A stretch of 64,000 nt of DNA from CAVSWT01 sp963731745 (lineage in GTDB: Bacteria > Bacteroidota > Ignavibacteria > Ignavibacteriales > Ignavibacteriaceae), in assembly GCA_963731745.1 (NCBI GenBank), contig CAVSWT010000008.1:190921-254920 (forward strand). The letters are read 5' to 3'. Shown here piece after piece: positions 10,401-18,644 of the stretch. The position numbers were made by a program, and so were the translations under genes. How positions within the stretch are numbered: the first letter of the stretch is position 1; each line of letters starts with the position of its first letter. The notes under the pieces are model-generated. The model was not told where the DNA came from. It ran no database searches and saw only the letters and a list, made by a program, of their open reading frames with translations.

Positions 10401-10492
10401 TCTTCATTAATTTCTTTAACTATCGGCCAAAGCAACTTATGATCTTTTGCATGCTTATCGCCAAATAGCTTCTTAACAATATTATTTAACAT
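7439..10492 (-). CDS. secA: protein translocase ATPase SecA
   Basis: 1017 residues, longer than the E. coli protein but usual for this phylum. It is the ATP-driven motor of the Sec pathway. Walker A is MATGEGKT near residue 160 and the DEAD-like box is VDEVDSVLIDEARTPL near 265. NBD2 shows TNMAGRGTDIKLG and ERHESRRIDRQLRGRSGRQGDPG. The protein ends in a zinc-binding SEC-C motif CPCGSGKKYKNCHG that contacts SecB or the ribosome. A GGAG ribosome site precedes the ATG. The 270 bases upstream hold no other gene. Confidence 0.97.
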   Translation of the reverse strand: MLNNIVKKLFGDKHAKDHKLLWPIVKEINEEYEKIKNFTEDELKAKTPEFKQTIKDYTAEIQAQIDELKLKLQSDEDFDRHAAYDELDKLEEDLNEKYEDILDQLLPQAFAVVKLTCEKLVGKSWNVAGNKITWNMVPYDVQLMGGVILHQGKIAEMATGEGKTLVAALPIYLNALTGRGVHLVTVNDYLALRDSEWMGEIYKFHGLTVGVILNTMDPQKRTQEYTCDITYGTNNEFGFDYLRDNMASDKENQVQRGHNYAIVDEVDSVLIDEARTPLIISGPVEVDDHQFNEMKPKIERLYRIQSNLVAKLVQDAEEMLSNGEKGSVTEAGVLLLRAYRGLPKSNKLTKVLSEPSNKKLLQTTELDYLREQAKHMHIIDDELYFAIDEKNNTIDLTDKGREELAKGSGIEAEYFILPDLGTEVSKFENDETLSEEEKVKKKDLLYKKYSEASDRIHTIHQLLKAYTLFEKDDEYVITEDGKIAIVDEFTGRVLPGRRYSDGLHQAIEAKENVKVERDTQTLATITLQNYFRMYNKLAGMTGTAETEEGEFYEIYKLEVVVAPTNKPVIRDDQDDAVFKTKREKYNAIIEHIEELKKEGRPVLVGTTSVEVSETLSRMLKRRGTAHNVLNAKQHQREAEIVEHAGEIGAVTIATNMAGRGTDIKLGNGVIEKGGLFILGTERHESRRIDRQLRGRSGRQGDPGTSKFYISLEDDLMRLFMSDRVTSIMERIGIKDGEVIQHPMITKSVERAQKKVEENNFAIRKRLLEYDDTMNSQREVIYTRRNRALQGDRLKSDIFELLEEFIGEIVDRSFDDVLVENIKEDLRHNLLLDIQIEATEFESLGSEGLKSKILDAAKDFYKKKEEMLGPELMARLERYAMLSVIDHKWKEHLREMDELKEGIGLRAYGQKDPLVEYKVEAYQIFVSLLEQIKNEVVAFVFKFWPQAPEEVQRRRQPAMGRITESKQSTQNIGLSTNRGNGEEQKAGKPQPVHVEAKVGRNDPCPCGSGKKYKNCHGK

Positions 10493-10764
10493 TAAACTAA
10501 ACTCCGTCGGTTAAATGAATACTAAAATTAAATATAGCACTTAAGAAATGCAATTTATAAGTAGAGGTACATTCCGGCTGTTAATTTATATTTTCAAAAT
10601 ATCAGCTTAACTTAAAAGTGCTTCATTTTAATGATACAAATTTACGAACTTTTTAGAGTAAAAATAGTGATAGCTTTTTGGTATGGGTAATTGATATTTT
10701 GAGTCTTTTCTAGCTTATTTGATTTTGTGATGAATCAATAATAATCAGTTCAAACAGAAACAAA

Positions 10765-12438
10765 TTACTTTGCCAAAATCATTTTTTTTGTTTGAGTGTA
10801 TTCGGGAGTGGAAACTTTGTAAAGATAAACCCCTGATGGAAGTTCACTTCCGTCAAACGAGAAAGTATGCTTACCTTTTGACAAAAAGCTTTTGGCAATT
10901 TTTTGAATTTCTTTTCCTTCAAGATTATAAACGGTTACTTCCACCTCAGCATCTTCAAGAAGATCAATAGTTATACTCGTTTTGGGATTAAAAGGATTTG
11001 GGAAATTTTGATCAACTATAAAAGGCTCCATCGTTCCCTGTCCCACTTTTACCTGCGACGAGTAAACTGATGTACCATCGGTATTTATTTGTTTAACTCT
11101 GTAATAGACGATATCAGAATTTTCATCAACTTTATCTATATAAGAATAAACCTTATCAGAATTTTTGTATGACTGAAAAGTGAACACCGGAAAATATTTA
11201 GAACCTTCTACTGATTTTTCAAGAACATACGTCTCGGCTTGATTATAATCTCCACCGCTCCATTCCAATTCATAAACGCTATTTAAAATAGTAATATTCA
11301 GTTCAGGTGCACGTGCAAAAATAGGAGCGTTTGACCGAGTTGTCTGAATTCCATTAGAATTAATTTCAATTTTTCCTTTGGCAAGTGAAAGATTATCTTC
11401 ATCAAATGAATAGCCCGCAATTACAGATGAACTGTCTGAATTAAAATCAAGATAGTTGGAGTTTTGAATTGAGGTTTCTATTGTATTGCCAAAATCAATA
11501 AAGCGAAGCAAATCCAGCTGAAAAGATTTGTTTTGCTTATCGCTGCCTAAATTAATATTAAAATTAGAAGAATTTAAAATTCCATTTACAATATTTTTTG
11601 ATATCAAAATTCCATTACAATAAAATTTTACTGTATTTTCTTTTTTAGAAATCTCAATTGCGAAATGATACCAGCAATCTTTACTTATGAAAAAAGGATT
11701 TATATAAAGCTGATCATTTTCAAACCCAATTACATTCAACATCTGAAAAGCATTTATGGAAAGTTTAAATTCACCTTTTTGAGTTTCATCATTTAAAATA
11801 TTCAGAAAATCAAAATTGGAATTTGATGTTTTAAACCAGAATTCAAAAAGAAGATTATCGTTCTTAAAATCCGGAAGTGTAAAGTTTAAATTAGAATTAC
11901 CATCAACCCTTAAGCATTTTCCAGCAGACTTTTGCGGTTTATAAAAATTTAAATTGACCGGAATGAACTTTATCTCGTCTGTTGAAATAGTTTCATTATT
12001 TTTTTTCAAAAACCCCAGTATTTTTTCTTTATTTTTGAAAACTCCATAAAATTTAACCGATGCATTGCTGTAACTGTTGGTATAAAAACTAGATACAATC
12101 TGGAAAAAAGATTCCGTGGTTAGTTGAGTTAAATCAACTTCAGATTTATACACATTTCCGGTATAACCTTTAAGTGTAGAAGAATAAAATGTTAGATCGA
12201 AATTGTTATCATATGATCGAAGCCGAAGCGAATTTAATTCCAATTTATCATCGGGTATAATGTAAAAATCAAATTCAGTGGCTTCCGGGAAAGAGTTTTT
12301 TGTAATTATAGATAAGTCAAACGAAGAATTAGAATAAATATACTTGGGGGAAAAAATCCTATAGTTTTCTTCTGTGTTTCTGGCAAAATTAGAAACAGAA
12401 AAACATAGCACAAGTGTTATGTACAGAAATTTTTGCAT
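10765..12438 (-). CDS. secreted LamG-like protein with T9SS type A sorting domain
   Basis: 557 residues. A signal peptide (about residues 1-19) is followed by an unassigned N-terminal region, a LamG/concanavalin-like domain at about residues 170-330 (with the phrase LLFEFWFKTSN), a short FN3-like segment, and a C-terminal type A sorting domain. The domain starts at the FPNPFNPKTSI linker and contains VTVYNLEGKEIQKI, GKHTFSFDGSELPSGVYLYKV and the terminal KKMILAK. The protein should be exported by Sec, cross the outer membrane by the type IX system and be anchored or released after cleavage. Its ligand is unknown. It follows nuoI by 34 bases but is unrelated to complex I. Confidence 0.85.
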   Translation of the reverse strand: MQKFLYITLVLCFSVSNFARNTEENYRIFSPKYIYSNSSFDLSIITKNSFPEATEFDFYIIPDDKLELNSLRLRSYDNNFDLTFYSSTLKGYTGNVYKSEVDLTQLTTESFFQIVSSFYTNSYSNASVKFYGVFKNKEKILGFLKKNNETISTDEIKFIPVNLNFYKPQKSAGKCLRVDGNSNLNFTLPDFKNDNLLFEFWFKTSNSNFDFLNILNDETQKGEFKLSINAFQMLNVIGFENDQLYINPFFISKDCWYHFAIEISKKENTVKFYCNGILISKNIVNGILNSSNFNINLGSDKQNKSFQLDLLRFIDFGNTIETSIQNSNYLDFNSDSSSVIAGYSFDEDNLSLAKGKIEINSNGIQTTRSNAPIFARAPELNITILNSVYELEWSGGDYNQAETYVLEKSVEGSKYFPVFTFQSYKNSDKVYSYIDKVDENSDIVYYRVKQINTDGTSVYSSQVKVGQGTMEPFIVDQNFPNPFNPKTSITIDLLEDAEVEVTVYNLEGKEIQKIAKSFLSKGKHTFSFDGSELPSGVYLYKVSTPEYTQTKKMILAK

Positions 12439-12472
12439 AGCGGTAAATAGAGGAGCAAGAGTAAAAAATCTT

Positions 12473-12976
12473 CTATTTATAATTCCTTAAAAAATTGATT
12501 CGGTCTTGAACTTGAGTAACAGGAACTAATAGTTTCTCTTTGCCGTAAATTGCATCGTCTCTATTTGAAAAAGCAAACTCGTAATCTTTGCTCATAATTA
12601 TAGCTTCTTCAGGGCAAACCTCTTCACAAAATCCGCAGAAGATACACCTAATCATATTTATCTCAAATTTTTCGGGATATCTTTCTTTTTCATTTTGTGT
12701 CTCCCCGGCTTGAACTTCTATCGCTAATGCAGGACAAACGCGCGAACAAAGCCCGCATGCCACACATCTTTCAATTCCATTTTCTTCCTGAACCAAAACC
12801 GGACGTCCTCTGTAAGATGCCGGCGGGATAAATTTTTCCTCGGGATATTTCAACGTATACTTCGGCTTAAACATACTTTTCAATGTTAAGGATAAGCCTT
12901 TTACTATTTCAGGAATATATATTTTTTCTAAAAATGTAAAATCTTTTAATCTTCTTTTAGTACTATCGGGCATCAA
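12473..12976 (-). CDS. nuoI: NADH-quinone oxidoreductase subunit I
   Basis: 167 residues. It is the complex I ferredoxin-like subunit carrying clusters N6a and N6b in the peripheral arm next to the membrane. Two canonical 4Fe-4S motifs are visible: CVACGLCSRVCP and CIFCGFCEEVCP. It is the last complex I gene of a nuoG-nuoH-nuoI run read in that order on the minus strand. The other nuo subunits are not in the window. Confidence 0.94.
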   Translation of the reverse strand: MMPDSTKRRLKDFTFLEKIYIPEIVKGLSLTLKSMFKPKYTLKYPEEKFIPPASYRGRPVLVQEENGIERCVACGLCSRVCPALAIEVQAGETQNEKERYPEKFEINMIRCIFCGFCEEVCPEEAIIMSKDYEFAFSNRDDAIYGKEKLLVPVTQVQDRINFLRNYK

Positions 12977-13045
12977 ATCTCCGTGTTATATATCTAATGT
13001 AACAATAAAATTTATAACAAACATATTAAATTTTTCAACTAAAAA

Positions 13046-14083
13046 TTAAAGTCCAAAAATCATGATTAATCCGGCAACCCAAAGAATATTTAGTAACGAT
13101 AACGGAAACATGACTTTCCAGCCCAAATTCATAAGCTGATCATACCTGAAGCGGGGAATGCTCCATCTAACCCAGATGAAGAAAAACAGCAATAATGCCA
13201 TTTTAAGCAAAAATGAGCCAATTTGAATCATTACAACTAAAGCGGTTGGCAATCCCCATGCGTCAATATTGACGAATGGAAGATGGTATCCGCCAAGATA
13301 AAGTGTAATTATCATAGCGCTGGCAACAATCATATTGGCATATTCAGCCAGGAAAAAGCCAGCAAATTTCATACTGCTGTATTCAGTGTGAAAACCGCCC
13401 ACCAGCTCGGGTTCTGCTTCCGGTAAATCGAAAGGTAAGCGATTAGTTTCGGCAAAAGCTGAAACTACAAAAGTTATAAATCCAATCGGCTGAATCCAGG
13501 CATTCCACATTAAATGGCCCTGCGAGTTTACTATATCCAACGGCCTTAAAGACTCAGCTAATAATAAAACTCCGCCGACAGAAAATCCCATAGAAATTTC
13601 ATAAGAAATCATTTGTGCCGCAGACCGAATTCCGCCAAGCAGAGAATATTTACTTCCGGATGACCAGCCGGCAAAAGTAATAGCATAAACTCCAAGTGAC
13701 GTTAAAGCGAGTACATATAAAATTCCCATATTAACATCAGCAACAACTAGCGGAACACTATATCCCAAAATATCTAATGTAGGCCCGAAAGGAATTACGG
13801 CATAAGTTGTAAACGCAACAAACAAAGCCAAAATAGGGGCAAGAGTATGAAGAGGTTTATTGGCATTTGTAGGCACAATATCTTCTTTTAATAACAGTTT
13901 CAAAACGTCAGCAAAAGGTTGAAGAACACCTTCCCAGCCGACTCTATTTGGCCCTAATCTATTTTGTGCCCAGGCACTTATTCTTCTTTCAAAATAGACT
14001 AGATAAGAAACCGTAAGCAGCATTACTGTTACGATTAGTAAAATTTTAACAATACCAAAAGCCAGAATTTCCCAGATTGTCAT
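13046..14083 (-). CDS. nuoH: NADH-quinone oxidoreductase subunit H
   Basis: 345 residues and about eight membrane helices. NuoH joins the membrane arm to the quinone site. The family signatures ERRISAWAQNRLGPNRVGWEGVLQPFADVLKLLLKED and the loop LPFDLPEAEPELVGGFHTEYSSMKFA with its conserved acidic residues are present. It lies between nuoG (27 bases upstream) and nuoI (69 bases downstream). Confidence 0.96.
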   Translation of the reverse strand: MTIWEILAFGIVKILLIVTVMLLTVSYLVYFERRISAWAQNRLGPNRVGWEGVLQPFADVLKLLLKEDIVPTNANKPLHTLAPILALFVAFTTYAVIPFGPTLDILGYSVPLVVADVNMGILYVLALTSLGVYAITFAGWSSGSKYSLLGGIRSAAQMISYEISMGFSVGGVLLLAESLRPLDIVNSQGHLMWNAWIQPIGFITFVVSAFAETNRLPFDLPEAEPELVGGFHTEYSSMKFAGFFLAEYANMIVASAMIITLYLGGYHLPFVNIDAWGLPTALVVMIQIGSFLLKMALLLFFFIWVRWSIPRFRYDQLMNLGWKVMFPLSLLNILWVAGLIMIFGL

Positions 14084-14110
14084 TATTTAATTAAGCTCCA
14101 AATTATATAA

Positions 14111-15787
14111 TTAAACTTTTTCAGCAACAGGTAAATTTAATTTTACACCTTTTTCGCCAACTACATCATAATCAAAAGAATGGAATTCTTTAATATTTTT
14201 TGCAATATCATTAAAAACATCTTCAGCAACATTGTATTTCATTTTTTGTCCCATTGTAGAAGCTAGACCCACCAAAATCTTCCACGTTGAGCGAGCATCG
14301 CGTTTATTACTCTTAGCCCATCTGTCAAATTGAGATCCAAATTTATCCAGTCGGCTCATAACCATTCCATCAATAGCTCTATCCAGTTCTAGAGTTGAAA
14401 CGGCAGGTTTTATTCTTTGAACCATTCCTTGAAAATTAACAAATGTTCCATTTTTTTCTGCAAATGTGGAAGCTGGAAAAACTATATCTGCAATTACTGT
14501 GGTTTTATTAAAATTGGTGGAATGAATAATTAGTAAATCCAGTTTGGCAAGTGAATCTTCAAGTTCAGGATTATGTTCAATTAAATCTTCTTCAATTATA
14601 TATAAGGCTTTTATTTTACCTTCCTTAATTCCTTTTACAATTCCATCCAAAGCTAAACCGCCTTTGGCAGGAGAAACTCCCATTAATTTGGCTCCATAAG
14701 AATTAGGAGTCATATCAGCTTTTCTTAAAATATCGTCTTCAAATTCTGAATTAGTGTGACGAATAAAATCTAAATGCTTGGCACCAACTATTGATTTAGC
14801 AAATTTTGTAAAAACATAATTGTCTTCGCAAGTTGCAAAAGCCGATCCGATAAATGCGATTTCGTCTTTTCCAAAAGTTTTCAATTCACTAGCCGCAGCA
14901 GCAAATGCTTCATCCCAGCCGACTTTTACTAAAGTTCCGTCTTTCCTTTTATGCGGGCCGTCTACTCTGTCATCTGCATTTACATGTTTAAATGTTTTTA
15001 TTCTTCCGTAATCGCACATCCAATAGCTGTTTACATCTTCATTTAAGCGTGGAGTTAATCTCATTACTTCATTATTTCTAACCCAAACCTCAGTATTGCA
15101 GCCTCTTGAACAGCCATTGCAAATTGAAGGGTTTGAAGACATGTCCCAAACTCTTGCTCTAAATCTAAAGTCACGATTTGTTAACGCACCAACGGGACAA
15201 ATATCTGTTGTGTTTAATGAATATGGATTATCCATTTCTTCACCGGGATAAGTCACAATTGTAACTCTATCTCCTCTTTTAATAAAAGTTAATTCAGGAT
15301 CTTTTGCAATTTCATCACAAAAACGAATGCAGCGTGAACATGAGATACATCTTTCAGCGTCAAACATTACATAAGGGCCAAGAGGAACTCGTTTATCTTT
15401 GTGCATTTTTTCTTCAACGAAACGGCTTTCTCCAACACTGTGCTGATAAGCGTAATCCTGAAGTTTACATTCGCCGGCTTCATCGCAAATCGGACAATCT
15501 AATGGATGATTAATTAATAAAAATTCCATTACAGCATTTCTGGCAGCTAAAGTTTTTTCAGACTGAGTGTGAACTACCATTCCTTCAGCAGCCAATGTTG
15601 AACAAGCAATTGCTAACTTTGGAATTTTTTCAACCTCGACTAAACAGATTCTGCAATTTCCGGAAATCGATAATTTTTCATGCCAGCAAAAATGTGGAAT
15701 AATTACACCATGATCTTTTGCAGCTTGAATAATCGTTTGCCCTTGTTTAAATTCTATTTCATTTCCATCTAAAACAAATTTTGGCAT
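14111..15787 (-). CDS. nuoG: NADH-quinone oxidoreductase subunit G
   Basis: 558 residues, much shorter than the roughly 900-residue E. coli subunit. It carries the electron wire of the complex I N module. An N-terminal 2Fe-2S ferredoxin domain (GNCRICLVEVE), the His/Cys motif HPLDCPICDEAGECK, the 4Fe-4S motif CISCSRCIRFC with a later CPVGAL, and a molybdopterin-type segment ICNGCSRGCNTEVW with a distal CDYGR are all visible. The remaining molybdopterin-like domain is reduced. It is the first gene of nuoGHI; no nuoE or nuoF is adjacent. Confidence 0.93.
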   Translation of the reverse strand: MPKFVLDGNEIEFKQGQTIIQAAKDHGVIIPHFCWHEKLSISGNCRICLVEVEKIPKLAIACSTLAAEGMVVHTQSEKTLAARNAVMEFLLINHPLDCPICDEAGECKLQDYAYQHSVGESRFVEEKMHKDKRVPLGPYVMFDAERCISCSRCIRFCDEIAKDPELTFIKRGDRVTIVTYPGEEMDNPYSLNTTDICPVGALTNRDFRFRARVWDMSSNPSICNGCSRGCNTEVWVRNNEVMRLTPRLNEDVNSYWMCDYGRIKTFKHVNADDRVDGPHKRKDGTLVKVGWDEAFAAAASELKTFGKDEIAFIGSAFATCEDNYVFTKFAKSIVGAKHLDFIRHTNSEFEDDILRKADMTPNSYGAKLMGVSPAKGGLALDGIVKGIKEGKIKALYIIEEDLIEHNPELEDSLAKLDLLIIHSTNFNKTTVIADIVFPASTFAEKNGTFVNFQGMVQRIKPAVSTLELDRAIDGMVMSRLDKFGSQFDRWAKSNKRDARSTWKILVGLASTMGQKMKYNVAEDVFNDIAKNIKEFHSFDYDVVGEKGVKLNLPVAEKV

Positions 15788-15892
15788 TTCTCGTCCTTGA
15801 ATTAAAACTTTTTTTTGAGACTGAAAAGTTAATAAAAATTGAGCAAAATAATTAGTTGAAAACTCATCTCATTCAAAACATTAAAAATCAGA

Positions 15893-15973
15893 ATTGTCAT
15901 TTCGAATGAGTCATAAAGAGAGAAATCTATATATTTATCATAAAAGATTTCTCCCATTGGTCGAAATGACAAT
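15893..15973. repeat. REP-like nested palindrome between ald and nuoG
   Basis: An imperfect palindrome of about 81 bases. The outer arms ATTGTCATTTCGA (15893-15905) and TCGAAATGACAAT (15961-15973) are perfectly complementary over 13 bases. A second pair, GAGAAATCT (15920-15928) and AGATTTCTC (15945-15953), lies inside. It fills most of the 222-base gap between the two genes. The wording resembles dispersed intergenic repeats of Bacteroidota-type genomes. Only one copy is present in this window. Confidence 0.7.
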
Positions 15974-16009
15974 GTTAAAGAGATTCCGGAACTAGTCCGT
16001 AATGACTTA

Positions 16010-17125
16010 TTATTTAATTATAGAATCAACTTCATGATATTTAAAATCAAATGCATCGGAAACACCTTTGTAGACTATTTTTCCGTCGATAACATTTAAT
16101 CCTAATTTAATTTCTAAATTCGATTTTACAGCTTTTTCAAAACCTTTATTGGCAATTTCCACAGCATACGGCAAAGTTGCATTTGTTAATGCTAAAGTAG
16201 AAGTAACAGGAACTGCGCCTGGCATATTAGCGACACAATAATGAAGCACGCCGTCAACCACGTATGTCGGATTTGCATGCGTAGTAGGTTTACAGGTTTC
16301 GATGCATCCGCCTTGATCTACAGAAACATCAACTATAACTGCTCCTTCTTTCATGATGCTGAGCATGTCCTTTGTAACTAACTTCGGTGCTTTAGCTCCA
16401 GGAATTAAAACTGCGCCAATCACCAGATCAGCTTTCGGCAGAGCTTGTCGAATATAATATTCATTTGACATCATAGTTGAAACATTTTTAGGCATTACAT
16501 CATCAAGATATCTTAATCGATATAAATTGTTGTCAAAGATTGTAACCTTGGCACCGAATCCGGCAGCAATTTTTGCAGCGTTAGTTCCAACAATACCGCC
16601 GCCTAAAACCATTACTTCTGCAGGCCCAGTTCCTGGGACACCGCCTAATAAAACTCCTCGGCCGCCCATTGCTTTCTCTAAATATTTAGCACCTTCTTGA
16701 GGAGCCATTCTGCCGGCAACTTCGCTCATCGGAATTAACAGCGGAAGTGAACGATCTGATTTTTGAACTGTTTCGTAAGCAATACCCACACATTTATTTT
16801 TCATCATTGCTTCGGTTAATTCTTTACTAGCAGCAAAATGGAAGTAAGTAAATACAATTTGACCTTCACGAATCATTGTATATTCATCGTTTATAGGTTC
16901 TTTAACTTTCATAATCATGTCAGCATTTGAAAATACTTCTTTTGCCGATGAAGCTATTTCAGCACCGACGGCTTTGTAATCTTCATCTGAAAATGAACTG
17001 CCGGCACCGGCATTGGTTTCAATTAAAACTTTATGACCATTTGCAATTAAAGTTGAAGCGCCTACGGGTAGTAGAGCAACTCTATTTTCGTTAGTTTTTA
17101 TTTCTTTTGGAACCCCAATTAACAT
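16010..17125 (-). CDS. ald: alanine dehydrogenase
   Basis: 371 residues, the standard length. It interconverts L-alanine and pyruvate plus ammonia using NAD. The N terminus GVPKEIKTNENRVALLP, the lysine in MKVKEP, the histidine in TYFHFAA, the Rossmann motif VLGGGIVGTNAAKIAAGFGA and DVSVDQGGCIET are all conserved. An AGGTG ribosome site precedes the ATG. It follows the M16 peptidase gene by 22 bases. A second, more divergent copy lies at 39991. Confidence 0.94.
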   Translation of the reverse strand: MLIGVPKEIKTNENRVALLPVGASTLIANGHKVLIETNAGAGSSFSDEDYKAVGAEIASSAKEVFSNADMIMKVKEPINDEYTMIREGQIVFTYFHFAASKELTEAMMKNKCVGIAYETVQKSDRSLPLLIPMSEVAGRMAPQEGAKYLEKAMGGRGVLLGGVPGTGPAEVMVLGGGIVGTNAAKIAAGFGAKVTIFDNNLYRLRYLDDVMPKNVSTMMSNEYYIRQALPKADLVIGAVLIPGAKAPKLVTKDMLSIMKEGAVIVDVSVDQGGCIETCKPTTHANPTYVVDGVLHYCVANMPGAVPVTSTLALTNATLPYAVEIANKGFEKAVKSNLEIKLGLNVIDGKIVYKGVSDAFDFKYHEVDSIIK

Positions 17126-17147
17126 TTTACACCTCTGTTTTATCCAG

Positions 17148-18404
17148 CTATGCGGCTGATTTGATTAATGCATTTTTTGATTTTATTATTACCTTAATGA
17201 AAGTATTTTCATCAAGCAGTTGATTTGCAATTTCAAGAATATCTTCACAAGATACTCTATCAATACTTTTAATTATTTCCTCATCAGATTTAACTCTGTT
17301 GTGGTAAAATTCCGATTGCGCCATTCTCATCATTCTGTTGGAAGTATTTTCCAAACTTAAGAGCATGTTTCCCTTAATGGCTTCCTTAGCTTTTTTCAAT
17401 TCTCTTTCAGAAATTTTATTCTCTCTCAATTTTTTAAATTCTCTTAGAACCAAACCCAAAGCCTTATCCATTAATTTTTCGTTAGTAGATAAGTAAACTC
17501 CAAATGATGAAACATCATAAAAAGAATTAAGAAAAGAATTAATTTGATACGCGATTCCGTTTCTCTCACGAACTGTTTGAAATAATCTTGAACTGCTTCC
17601 TTCACCTAAAATTTGAGTAAGCATAGCTGCTTTATTGCGTTCTTCGTTATTATAACCGAAAGTAGTTTTACCAATTATTGTATGAACTTGCTGTATTTCT
17701 TTTTCAACTAATTCAAATTTTGAAGGAAGATTTGTATAGTTATAATTCTTTCTGCGGATTTTTGAATAGCCTAAATCTTTAATAAAATATTTATCAACTA
17801 ATTTTAAAAGCTTTTCATGATCAACAGCTCCCGAAGCAGCAATTATCATCCTGTTGAATCCATATTTTTCATTTATAAAATTGAACAGATGATGCTGTGA
17901 AAAACTTTTTATATTTTTTTCAGTTCCAATAATGGGATAGCTAAGCGGATTTCCGGAATAAATTATTTCTTCAAATTTATCAAAAATTAATTCTTCAGGG
18001 TTATCTTCAATATCATAAAGTTCATCAACAACAACGCTTGCTTCTTTTTTAATTTCAATTGGTTTAAAAGTCGGGTTTTGAACCATGTCCGAAAGCACTT
18101 CAAATGTTTTATCAATATGCTCGCTTAATCCTCTGCCATAATAACAAGTATGTTCTTTTGAAGTGAAAGCATTTAAATAACCGCCGAGCGATTCAATATC
18201 GCGGGCGATTCTTCCCGGTGTACGTTTTTTAGTACCTTTAAAAAGCATATGTTCGATGAAATGAGTAATTCCATTTACTTCAAAATTTTCATCGCGTGAA
18301 CCAACATTAAACCAAAATCCAAGAGAAAATGATTTAACGTAAGGGATATTCTCTGATAAAATTCTTATTCCGTTTGGCAGGATTGTCTTCTTAAACTGGC
18401 TCAA
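17148..18404 (-). CDS. M16-family zinc peptidase (processing peptidase-like)
   Basis: 418 residues. The inverted zinc motif HxxEH is present as HFIEHMLFKGT near residue 47, with a downstream glutamate in the DELYDIEDNPEELIFDKFEE region. The C-terminal half holds the usual M16_C domain (RNGIAYQINSFLNSFYDVSSFGVYLST). No signal peptide is visible, so it is probably cytoplasmic, like PqqL/mitochondrial processing peptidase-type single-chain bacterial proteins. The natural substrate is unknown. It is upstream of ald in the same transcription direction. Confidence 0.9.
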   Translation of the reverse strand: MSQFKKTILPNGIRILSENIPYVKSFSLGFWFNVGSRDENFEVNGITHFIEHMLFKGTKKRTPGRIARDIESLGGYLNAFTSKEHTCYYGRGLSEHIDKTFEVLSDMVQNPTFKPIEIKKEASVVVDELYDIEDNPEELIFDKFEEIIYSGNPLSYPIIGTEKNIKSFSQHHLFNFINEKYGFNRMIIAASGAVDHEKLLKLVDKYFIKDLGYSKIRRKNYNYTNLPSKFELVEKEIQQVHTIIGKTTFGYNNEERNKAAMLTQILGEGSSSRLFQTVRERNGIAYQINSFLNSFYDVSSFGVYLSTNEKLMDKALGLVLREFKKLRENKISERELKKAKEAIKGNMLLSLENTSNRMMRMAQSEFYHNRVKSDEEIIKSIDRVSCEDILEIANQLLDENTFIKVIIKSKNALIKSAA

Positions 18405-18532
18405 AATCGTAAATTTTTTCTATAGTTTCATAAAAATTTTGTCGTCAAATATAGAGAAATGGGTATCTGTAGTCAAGGTAATGGAACTAAGTTCATAGAT
18501 TATAGTATATAATCCATCTTCAAAAAAACAAG

Positions 18533-18561
18533 TTGACGAAGTGAATATTATCTAAGATTAT
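18533..18561 (+). promoter_or_regulatory. possible sigma-70-type promoter of VWA gene
   Basis: TTGACG (18533-18538) and GATTAT (18556-18561) are separated by 17 bases, upstream of the VWA gene and in its direction. The -35 matches 5 of 6 consensus positions and the -10 matches 4 of 6. In an AT-rich intergenic region this is suggestive only. Confidence 0.3.
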
Positions 18562-18644
18562 TTATTAACAAGAAACGCAAATTATATGTTGATTTTAAAA
18601 AATTAAAATTTATGTTTTAATAAACTATCAGCGGGAGTTCCATC

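Noticed and set aside
16541..16560. TTGGCACCGAATCCGGCAG, another -24-like word
   Set aside because: It lies within the ald coding frame on the opposite strand and lacks a -12 half at correct spacing.
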